The notes beneath the pieces are model-generated. The model had not been told where the DNA came from. It worked only from the letters and a program-made list of their open reading frames with translations, and ran no database searches. Made by a program: the position numbers and the translations under genes. This document shows positions 54,635 through 64,000 of a stretch of 64,000 bases of DNA, in pieces. Location: contig CM043966.1 in the NCBI GenBank assembly GCA_014529385.2, positions 140,914,211 to 140,978,210 of the forward strand, read 5' to 3'. The stretch comes from Adiantum capillus-veneris. Taxonomy: Eukaryota > Streptophyta > Polypodiopsida > Polypodiales > Pteridaceae. The number at the start of each line of letters is the position of its first letter. The stretch's first letter is position 1.

Positions 54635-56113
54635 TGGTAAATAAATTTTGTCTTGTACATAGTAGTGGGTGTAAGCATGTACATGTTTATATATTAAAGA
54701 ATTACATGCATTTGGAAGCTTTTCAAACTGATATTGGGTTTCAAGTATGGTTGACAATGTATGCATTATAAATAGCCATGCTTACGTGTCAGTAGTCACG
54801 TATATGTACATGTCTAGACATGGTGTTGAAGCCTTAGATATGGCTCCAAATAGATTCTTTTATGTATTCAATATGTCTTTGATCTTTATATAATTTAAAT
54901 AATGCAAGTGGTAAGTGTGGATACTCTCATCCCACCCCAAAAGTTTGACACATGCAATAACCATCTATTTGCAACGCCCGATATATAGTGATGTGAAAAT
55001 CACCTTGGAGGTGGTCAAAAATATAATTTTGATAAGTGTCCATGAATGTTTGGTATCAAGGATCAAGCATACAAAATTTTATGGAAATTGGAGTCCGTTT
55101 GGTATTTTTCCCATGAAAAATGCCCCCATCGAGGGTCCTATAAAATGATTTGTAGAGGCTATAATTTGCCACATCACTCATGGTTCCATGCCTATACAAG
55201 ATGAGAGAGTGTGTGTGGGATAGAATGTCATAACTTTCTTCCCTTTGTGTGAATGAGGGTTTCTTCTCTTCACTTTTACACTGATGGGGGCTTTTCACAA
55301 GCCAAGCTCCCATACTCCTCTTCTCTCGTCCCCACCCCATGAAAACCCCCTCTTAGGGAGGGAGTGATAAAAGGCATTGGAAAAAGTAAGAAAAAATAAA
55401 GTATGATTATGTAAATATATGACAAAGGTAAAATAGGCCACCTCATCCCTGCGGGGCAGCCCATCCCCATATTGCCTCCTTTTTCTTCACTGTTGCCCCG
55501 CGGTGTGTCCCTTTTCCTCTCCTCCACTCAAAAGGTCAACCCCCTCTCTCTTCCCCTTGTCCTTTCTCCTTTCTCTCTCCCCTCAAGCTACCCCACCTCT
55601 CACCAATAATGCATTCTAACTCGCCAATAATGCACCCTAACTCACATGCAACTTATCATATCTTCCAAAATAGTATACCCCACCCCTCCTTTCTCTCTCG
55701 TATCATATCCCATGACCCAAATACCCCCCTCTCTCTCTAAAGGGCGCCATGTCTCTTGTCTTGTAGCTAAATAACATCCCCCACACTCACACACACTCAG
55801 TTTCACTGAAAAAGGTGCCCACAGACCCATCCCCACCCGGTGGTTACCTGATTTTTCTTGTGTTCACACACATCTACACACAGATTCACCTCTCAACACA
55901 CTCCCCTCTCTTCCCTCCTGTAATTACTTTATTCTCCATGTCACCTCTCATTTTTTTTCATCAACCCATCTCTCTCTCTTAGTCTCTCTCTCATGAGACT
56001 GCTGTTCTGGCACATATACACATAGCCAGACAAGTGGGGCCCACAGTCACATGGCCTATGTAGATAATGATTTCTTCATTTCTAAATTCTAAAATTTCTC
56101 CCCCCCTCCTCCC

Positions 56114-56121
56114 CTATATAA
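56114..56121 (+). promoter_or_regulatory. TATA box in the Tat-like LTR
   Basis: CTATATAAAG follows a C-rich stretch about 750 bp before the LTR end. It is a strong match to plant core promoters, so transcription would start near 56145. Confidence 0.7.
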
Positions 56122-56577
56122 AGAGGGGTCACCATCACACTAAATACACACACAACATCACCAAAGAGTGCGCTATGCACTGTGTGTGCCTAGTGCACAC
56201 ACACACACCCACACCATCACCATCACCGCAATCACCATGCTCGTCTTGAGCATGACCTCTACACCCTTGGGCTATGGAAGATGAAGGGCAACTAAATGAA
56301 GGATGATGTCCATAACCCTCGTGCGAGTCTTTGCCATCAACTCCCACCTATCTGCCATGCGCTCTACCACTCTCTCCCTTCTCATTCCCCTACCCTATGC
56401 TCCCCATTTCATCGCCTTATTCTCTAAATAAAGCTTAAGGTTTTGTGAGTATGTTTTGCCCTTGTGAGGTGTGTGGAATCGCCACCTAGTCTTGTGTTTG
56501 GAGTAAGCTTGTGTATGTGTGAAGGGTGTGCGGATTCGCCATCCTTTTGTGGTGCCTAAGTACTAAGCCGCCATACC

Positions 56578-56583
<6 letters not shown>

Positions 56584-56661
<78 letters not shown>
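56584..56661. repeat. (CT)39 microsatellite
   Basis: Pure CT tract in the transcribed part of the Tat-like LTR. Confidence 0.97.
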
Positions 56662-56663
<2 letters not shown>

Positions 56664-56874
56664 TGATCTCATTTCCCTTCCTCTTCATCATTACTCCCAA
56701 GCATCCATCTCTCTTGGATGAAAACTTTGTTATGGTGGTGTGTTGTTTGCGTCCTAGCCGCTGAAGCTAGATGGTGCCCCCTGTTTGCTTTACTATGACA
56801 GGCTCGAGGCACGCCATTCGGTCCCCGGTGTTTTAGAGGCCGTCGGGGGTTCGGGGCTCGCTTTGCTCCCGTCA

Positions 56875-57733
56875 TTTGGTGCCCCCACTGAGGATCTTTT
56901 CATGAAACCCTTCAGTTTACAAGATTGAAACCCCTAAACTATTGTGAATGGATGAATGGCTAGCAGGATTTGCTAATTAGAGGACAGAAGAAGAAGATCT
57001 CCAAGCACAACTAGACGAACTCCGCATCTCCATCGAAGCTCGAGTGCCAGGCGTAACGGTAATCGATTTGGAGTGGGAGAGTCAACCAACACGCCAAACC
57101 CAGTGGATATACATAGGCCAAGTGCCAAGAAGAAGAAGGAGAAGGTCGAAACCATGTACGCAACCTACAACCAACCAACAACAACAAAATGGAAGGAGCT
57201 CTGTACAATAGAGAATCAACACTATTCTACTTTGAGAATCGGGTAACTCAAGTCACTGAGGTAATTATCACAGTCAGTTTTCAAGTCACACATGATGCTG
57301 CAGCACAGATAACGGAAGCATTGGCTCACACTCTCACTAGAGAAACTAGGGATCTACTGAGTTTGTTTCAGGAAAGAACACCACCCTCTCCCACAAGCTT
57401 GGACAGTGACTAAGCACCTCTAAGCTTCACATGAATCAGTACAAACTACCTCAAGACATATCACACATACCAACACGTGTACGCTCAATCAAGGTAATAC
57501 TGGACTTGAAGGCTCACTACCAACACGTCATTGACACCATGCTGGGTGGGGAGCAGTTTTTTGAGGTTCTGGCATCAGATCAACCATTTGTCTTACCTTT
57601 GGTACAAGGCAATGTACCGTTTGAAGTTTTAATCTATGTCCTAGTATAAGAGGGTATACACGCCTCCTTGTAAAGAAGAAAAAAAACTTTTGTAAGCTAA
57701 GCAGTGTGTCTTTCTAGCTCTCTCTCAGTAATC
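56875..57733 (+). other. Primer-like site and leader of the Tat-like element
   Basis: TTTGGTGCCCCCACTGAGGA follows the LTR directly. TGGTGCCCCC suits a tRNA CCA end, but I cannot name the tRNA. The leader holds two short plus-strand frames (57189-57413 and 57431-57649; for example FFEVLASDQPFVLPLVQGNV). They could be remains of an upstream ORF, as some Tat/Ogre elements carry, or chance. Confidence 0.55.
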
Positions 57734-60700
57734 ATGGCAAGTGTAGCATTTCCAACATTTAAAGGAAAGAAGGGGGAGGATTTGGTAACAGACTTCCTAG
57801 ATGACTTTGAAGTAGCATGTGTAGTGAGCAACAAAGATACGGATGAATCTCGGGTTAGAATCTTTAAGCATCTCATGAAGCTAGAAGCTAGATCATGGTA
57901 CAATGCACTTCCACAAGCAACCAAGGATGACTGGGAACCCTTAAAAACCGCTTTTAAGAGGCGCTTTGGGGGAGGTACCACTTCAGAAAAGTTGTGGGAC
58001 AAGTTGAGAGACTTGAAGCAGGAGGGTCTTTTAGAATATGCCACCTATGAGTCCAAATTTGTGGATTTGTGGGAACAGTGGGTTGAGTCACTGGCAAGGG
58101 GAAAAGCTGCACCCGATTTCCTAAAAAAATATCGGTTCACGCATGGCTTATGGACGCTTCTCAAGGAGAAGGTGAAAGGTAGATTCTCGGCTACGTACGA
58201 GTTAGCCATTGAGATTGCTCGCCTTAAGGACAAGAAGCTGCGAATGAAAGCCAAAGAAACCGAGTCAACAGAAACAGGAACATCACGTCGACCAACAACT
58301 ACGACAAACACCATTCCACCACCACCACCGGCTCTTGGGGTAAGAGATGACCAACAAGATATGTTGGCCCATATTACTGACCAACTGTAGAATTTTTATG
58401 TCCACTTAATACAACATGGGAGGAGTCAAGAAAGAGATCAAGACCCTGGAAGAGCACGACGACAAAATAGGGAGTATCATGGCTACAATTGCGGAGAAGA
58501 CGGTCACGATATGTACTACTGTCCCAAACCACGACAAAACTATAATAGAGGAGGTAGGAGGAACCAATTGTCACCCCCTAGAGAAAGAACACCCCCACCC
58601 CGAGCACCACCCCCACCAACACAAATTCTACGTCCACCCCAGACACCACTACAAGCATCCATTCCACCTCTTCCACCAGCCCCACCACCTGATCGCCCTG
58701 TAAACATCATAAGGCTAGAAGAGAAAGGAAAAGCCGTAGTAGTGGATCCACCTAGAGCAAAAGAAAGGGACAAGGGTAAGGAGAAGGTAACCTTTTTAGA
58801 ACCACTTGAAGCCATGACTGTGAAAAGAGCTAGGAGGGAGAAAGCTACACAATCAGATGATGAGAGAAGCATGAGAGGAGAAACTAGCAAGAGGCCATCC
58901 AGGCCACGACGGAAATTGGGCATCACCGACTTCCAGCTAGGGGAAAGTTCTAAGCCCTATGATCTAACATTGGATGTGGCAGAGCAAGGACCGAAGATTA
59001 CATGGCCACAGCTACTACATCTTGCACCTAAAGTAAGGCGACAATGGTCCAAAATGGTAAGTACAAGACGCTCCAAAACAAAGGTAGCCGGAGCAATTTC
59101 GGGTTGCAACATGGATGACATCCTTCCAATTGTCGACGTAAACATAAAAGGAAAGAGGGTTGGAAACACCTACATTGATGGAGGTGTACAAATCTGTGTA
59201 ATGAGCGAAGCTATGATGCTTCAAGTAGGGCTCGAGGTTGACAGGCCTTCTCCATGCAAGCCAAAGATGGAAAACAACGCAAAAGTAAAGTGTGTGGGTG
59301 TGGTAAGTGCCGTGAAAATAAAAGCTTTCAACACTGAGGTAGAGGTAGATGTTTTTGTAATGCCTACTAAGGGGGAGGGCTATCCACTAGTCTTGGGAAG
59401 GCCATGGTTGATGGCCATGAAGGAAAAACAGGATTGGGGTACTGGCCTTCTACGCATGACCGGTAAGAAAGGGGAGACAATCTACTACGACATGAGGATT
59501 GGCAAGCAGAAGCAAATGAATCAGGAAACATCGGCAGATGAAACCACTAGCGAATCTTCCAGTTCTGAGGAGGAGACCACATCCACTGACGAAAGTGACA
59601 GTTCCATTTATGTGATGGGTATCATTATGAAGGATCCACAAAGGGTAAGCACAACTGGTGATCCATCACCAAAAGGGCAACCCAATGAAGAGGAGAGCAA
59701 ATCACCTGGCCTAGGAGGAAGTAGGTTGAAGGGTATGTTGTCTACAGAATAAACACTTGAGGAGAAAGATAGTTTTTTGCAAATGTTGATGGGATTTCCT
59801 AACCTGTTCAGTGACAACTATGAAAGAATCACAGGCATTAAAGTGGTGGAACATCATATTAAGCTGAAGGAAGGGGTAAAACCAGTTGTGCAAAAGCTAT
59901 GACGACTGGGGGTCATACAAGAAAAGGCACTCTTGGCTGAGGTAAGGAAACTGTTGGAGGCAGGATTCATCTATCCTGTAGAAAACTCAGAATGGGTGTC
60001 ACCCATAGTGGTGATGCCTAAAAAGAATGGTAAGTGGAGGGTCTGTGTTGACTACAAACCACTAAATGCAGCTACAAAGAGAGACCACTTTCCTCTCCCT
60101 TTCTTGGATGAAATTCTGAATGAAGTAGCGGGTTTTGAATGCTATACCGTCTGTGATGGTTATTCTGGATACTTTCAAATACGCATAGCCTTGGAAGATC
60201 AACTAAAAACCACTTTTATCATGCCATGGGGTTGTTTTACATACGTGGTTATGCCATTTGGTCTCACAAATGCACCTGCCACATTCCAAAGATATGTCAC
60301 ATATGTATTTCAACCGTTCTTTGGAACATCCATAAGAGTGTTCATTGATGATTTTTGTATATATAGCTCCCGTATTTCACATTTAGAAAAGGTAACTAAA
60401 GGTTTGGCCAGGTTGCAGAGCGTAGGTGGGCAATTAAATGTGGATAAATGCCACATTGGGGAGAGTAAAGTCATTCTACTAGGCCATGAAATTTCAGCAA
60501 AAGGTATCAACGCCGACCCAAGTAAGGTGTCCGCACTCATAGCCCTACGTTCACCAATGACCGCACGTCAACTGGTCTCTTTTCTACAGAAGGTGATGTA
60601 CTTAAGTAGATTCATACATCTACTATCACAACTTGTTCTACCACTGCAACAACTCACTCAAAGATCAACTTTCACTTGGGACAAGGAAAGCGAACATTAC

Positions 60701-62184
60701 TACAACAAGGTAAAGGAGGTCTTAGCCACTCTGCCAACTATCTCACCACCTAAGTGGGATGAAAAATTCTATGTCACCTCAAGTGTTGGTGATGACTCAT
60801 TGGGGGCTGTGCTACTCCAAAAGGATACGACGACATCTTTCATGAGGCCAATCTACTTCTCTAGTCGAATGATGACAGCAGGAGAGAAAGGTTTCACCCA
60901 TGTGGAACACTTAGTCCTAGCTCTTAGATTTGCAACTACAAAGTTTAGGTCATATTTGCTGCCTAAGCAATTTGTGATTCTAACCACGGATGAAATATTT
61001 CCCTATGTTGTACAACACATGGATGTGTCTGCTAGGATTACTGAATGGCTAGTTCGTCTGCAAGAGTTTGACTACACGGTACAGGTAGAAAGCACGACAA
61101 GGTCAAGTTTGGGGGGACTCATGACCTACCAAGTCTTTGAAAGGAAGGAGAAGCAATCTAAGGAAGGAGAAGTCCAATTACCTCCAGTACCACCGATGGT
61201 AGAAGGAGCATACTCTCTCTACTTTGATGGAGCCTACAAGCGAGCATCCGACAAAGCAGCTGCAGGCATAGTGGTCTTTGATGACAAAGGGACAAAGGTA
61301 TTTTCGTTGGGCCAATTGTTAGATTCACATTCTAACAATGAAGCTGAGTATGCAGCACTAGCCAAGGGTCTACAATGGTGCGTCTCACAAGGTGTACAAT
61401 GCCTTAATGTATTTGGGGATGCTCTACTTCCGGTAAGGCAAGTAAATGGAGCATGGACATGCAAGAATCCTAGTTTAAGGACTCACTTAAGTGGTGTAAA
61501 AACCTTGTTGGGTAAGTCTGAAGAAATTCATATACACCATATCCCAAGGGCTCAAAACCAAGAAGCAGATGCCCTAGCAAGTGAAAGACTACAGGAAGTG
61601 GTGGTTGGAGCAATAAAACTAAAGCTCCCTCTATTTCAAGGTAGTGACGCCTTGCCTGACATCATGCATTTTTTGGAAACAGGGGAATGCCCATCAGATT
61701 TAACAAAGGGACAGAAGCAATGGCTGACGCGGAAGGCCACAAGGTATTGACTCATCAATGACGATCTGTATTGTAAGGGTAAGGACCAAATACTCAGGAA
61801 GGTCCCTCTCTCTCAGGAAATCATGGGAGTAATTGCTAGCTGTCATGGCGGGGCTTGTGGTGGTCACTTTGCCCTAGACATAACAAGTAGGAAAATCTTG
61901 TAGGCAGTATTCATATGGCCGAGCCTCAACCGTGATGTACACCACTTGTGCAAAACGTGTAAGTTGTGTCAAAAGGCCGGCACTAGGTCACTTATGCCTG
62001 AACCACAGACACCTATTCTCTCATATGGCCCATTTGAAAAATGGGGTATCGATGCCATTGGGCCATTACCTAGGGCCAACTCAGGAAAATTCTACATTAT
62101 CATGGGGGTCGACTACATGACTAGATGGGCAGAGGCTACAGCTACCACTAGAATCACAGCGGTGATAACCGTTTTCCGGCTCTT
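57734..62184 (+). pseudogene. Tat-like gypsy gag-pol, one frame with five nonsense codons
   Basis: From ATG 57734 (MASVAFPTFKGKKGED) a single frame runs about 1480 codons. Gag capsid reads WYNALPQATKDDWEPLKTAF. A damaged knuckle, YNCGEDGHDMYYC, has Gly where the first Cys is expected (near 58480). Protease has YIDGGVQICVMSE (near 59175). Reverse transcriptase has KWRVCVDYKPLNAATKRDHF, MPFGLTNAPATFQR and FIDDF at about residue 870. RNase H has DSLGAVLLQKD, and the second RNase H has YFDGAYKRASDKAAAGIVV, SNNEAEYAAL and QEADALA. Integrase has CKTCKLCQKAGT and WGIDAIGPLP. Stops are TAG 58388, TAA 59750, TGA 59900, TGA 61748 and TAG 61901. There are no frameshifts. The integrase ends at the next LTR. 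Confidence 0.9.
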
Positions 62185-64000
62185 TGTAATTGCCACAGCG
62201 AGTTACCTCACCCTACCAAAATCACCCAAACACTGTGGCTATCCCTACCATTTCACTGTACATAGGCGTGCGTGAGTCACGGGACTTTTCCCATATCTTC
62301 TTAAAAAACCCTCAATTAGCTAGTCATTGGGCTAGTTGAGCCAAAAAAATAAAAAAATAAAAAATATAAGTATATTATGTCCCATTTGTGTGTAAATATT
62401 GCATTGTATATAGGGCCTAAATAAAAAAGATTTTTCGTAATTATTTTGGTATTTATTTAAATATTTCTACGTAGGATGTGTTATTTATGCTATGTACATT
62501 GACTCACCATTACCATATTTTTTTCTTACCATTTTGCATACTCTTTATTCCATATAAAAATAATCTCATGCAAGTTTCTCTTATTTTTGGTGTAACTCCA
62601 TCCCAACAAAAAACCAAAAAAAACTAGTTCTATTTATGTGTATATTTTTTCACTATTGTGATTTTTTTCCTTCCTACATCTATTCTCTATTACTCTCATA
62701 AATTAGACCATAAAAAATATTCTTTTTTTTATGGTAGACTTATGATGAGAGAGATTTATTTTGACCCCTTTATATTTTTTCCACCTATATTATTTATATT
62801 TGACATGTACATATATTTTTAGACCCCTCAATATTTGATTTTCTTAGTTGTGCTATTCACTTATATCATGATCTCAACAATATCTTCAATTATAGACCTA
62901 CCAAATAAGGTCAAGGGTAGGTGGCATGCATACATGCACTATGGAGGGCCCACTCTTGGAGGTATTCAAAAGAATCATCCAAAGAAGGACCCCACAAGGA
63001 CTTTGTGCAGTGGAAAAAAACAGTCGGTTTTGCTGAATTTTTAAAGTTTCACTTGCTCTCCGAATTTGAAAAGGTGATACAAACAAAAGTTGTAGCTCGT
63101 GGGCTGAACTTTTGCCTCAAATTTTTTCATATTTTTTTGAGCTACGAGTTGTGAGCTATGATTTTATTAGTGGACCCCAGTTTTCCCATACTATGCAGCC
63201 ACACTCTCTCTTCCACTTTATCATTTTCCTCTTTCACACACACTTCTCCACTCATCATCCCCACCTCTCTCACCACTCCTCTCTGCACCCTACTCACCTT
63301 CTCCTCAACCTTGAAGAATAAGAGAAACCATGGTGAACTCATACCTCCCACACACAATTCCATTCCAAAATTGACCACCTAGTCTCATTTTTCCTCCTCC
63401 AATTTACCCATATCTATCAAAAAAACCACAAAATTCAGCCTCTTCTCTTAAAAGACAGCATCATGGTGGTTGATTACTCAGCTTCAATTACCTTGTCTCT
63501 CAAGGAAGGTCAAGAGTGGAGAAAAAATGTACCGTCAAAGCTAGTGGACCGTCAACAAGCGTCAAAATTGGCCCTACTCAAGACACTTGGAGCATCAACC
63601 TTGTAAGAAATCCACCTTTTCTTACCTCTTAAGAGTTTTTCTTCCTTATTTGTATCCTACATGGATACTCCCATTGTAAATATCCAATTCCATTTGTAAA
63701 TTAATACTAACTCTACTAACACTAACCCACTATGAAAAGTCCTATCACCTCCATTTCTCTCCTCTCTCTTTCCCCACCAACTTCTTGATAATTCCAAGCA
63801 AAAGAAATTAGATAAATTGTTGAAAATCTAACCCAACCATGGTTAGAGGAGTAACCCTAGCCTTCAAAATTGCTATAAAAGGAGGGTGTAGCTAGCACAA
63901 AAGGGGGAGCCATAAGCAAGAGCACTATGCTATAGCTTGAGAAGCCAAGCTCAACCTCTCTAGAAGGAGCTCTTGAGTGGAAGCTCATTGTCTTATGCAT
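62185..64000 (+). mobile_element. 5' end of another LTR retrotransposon, running off the window
   Basis: TGTAATTGCCACAGCG begins abruptly inside the Tat-like integrase. The following 1.8 kb is noncoding and LTR-like: AT-rich first, then CT-rich, then a TATA box near 63874 with a U3/R-like context. TGTAAT... starts are common in plant gypsy chromoviruses, but no coding region is in view. Orientation is inferred from the TATA box. The junction could be a few bases off. Confidence 0.55.
63874..63880 (+). promoter_or_regulatory. TATA box of the terminal LTR
   Basis: GCTATAAAAGGAGGG lies about 125 bases before the window end, followed by an AAGCAAGAGCACT stretch suited to a start site. It probably drives the element that continues beyond 64000. 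Confidence 0.6.

Larger units (their letters stand above)
54635..56874 (+). repeat. 5' LTR of the Tat-like element
   Basis: 2240 bp, from TGGTAAATAAATT to CTCCCGTCA. Its first 600 bases align with the reverse of 15770-16376 (for example CAAGTGTGG, TACTCT, GTTTGACACATGC, GATCAAGC), and its last bases align with the end of the gag-only gypsy LTR. It contains a TATA box (56114-56121) and a CT microsatellite (56584-56661). No 3' LTR is in the window for comparison. Confidence 0.8.
54635..62184 (+). mobile_element. Tat-like Ty3/gypsy retrotransposon, 3' part lost to an insertion
   Basis: It has a 5' LTR (54635-56874), a primer-like site, a leader, and one gag-pol frame (57734-62184) with gag, protease, reverse transcriptase, RNase H, an additional archaeal-type RNase H and the start of integrase. 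The second RNase H is a mark of the plant Tat/Ogre group. The integrase is cut at about 62184 by another LTR. The remaining integrase and the 3' LTR are not in the window. Confidence 0.88.

Overview
The window looks like nuclear DNA from a land plant with a large, repeat-dominated genome. The evidence is plant-type Ty1/copia, Ty3/gypsy (Tat-like) and L1-like elements, LTR primer sites matching initiator-Met tRNA, long GA/CT/GT microsatellites and no bacterial-style gene packing. Two lineages unusual for flowering plants also appear: a Penelope-like reverse transcriptase and a piggyBac-like terminus. This makes a fern, lycophyte or gymnosperm more likely than an angiosperm, but that is a low-confidence inference. 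No convincing single-copy host gene was found.

Layout. (1) 381-3576 is a complete 3.2-kb gag-only copia element on the minus strand with a perfect GATAG target duplication. (2) 4048-31700 is one roughly 6-kb L1-like LINE on the minus strand, split in two by a 21.7-kb LTR element (6816-28508). That element is about 11.0 kb without its own insertions. It carries gag and protease, then a long unfamiliar second coding region, and has no reverse transcriptase or integrase. Two younger elements sit inside the second coding region: an apparently intact copia (9771-14881, plus strand, CTTCC duplication) and a gag-only gypsy (15165-20718, minus strand, CCGT duplication). (3) 31700-40717 is AT-rich and holds a TTAA-flanked terminal-inverted-repeat element (35226-36572), a foldback hairpin (36889-37018) and a foldback MITE (38265-38522). 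(4) 40718-53907 is an old copia element. An 8.4-kb block entered a GT microsatellite in its 5' LTR. The block is two roughly 2.2-kb direct repeats around a decayed Penelope-like reverse transcriptase. A 217-bp MITE with an 8-bp duplication interrupts the copia integrase. (5) 54635-62184 is a Tat-like gypsy element with 5' LTR, gag-pol and dual RNase H. Its single reading frame is broken only by stop codons, and its integrase is cut by the LTR of another element that runs off the window.

Working relationships. The intact copia is the only element whose frame is wholly open. The gag-only copia, the RT-less large element and the gag-only gypsy all keep LTRs, primer sites and gag but lack replication enzymes, so they probably depended on enzymes supplied by other elements. 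The gag-only gypsy and the Tat-like element share LTR sequence, which suggests a dependent/autonomous pair. Nesting gives relative ages: LINE, then the RT-less element (LTRs roughly 92% alike by eye), then its inner elements (copia LTRs 98% alike).
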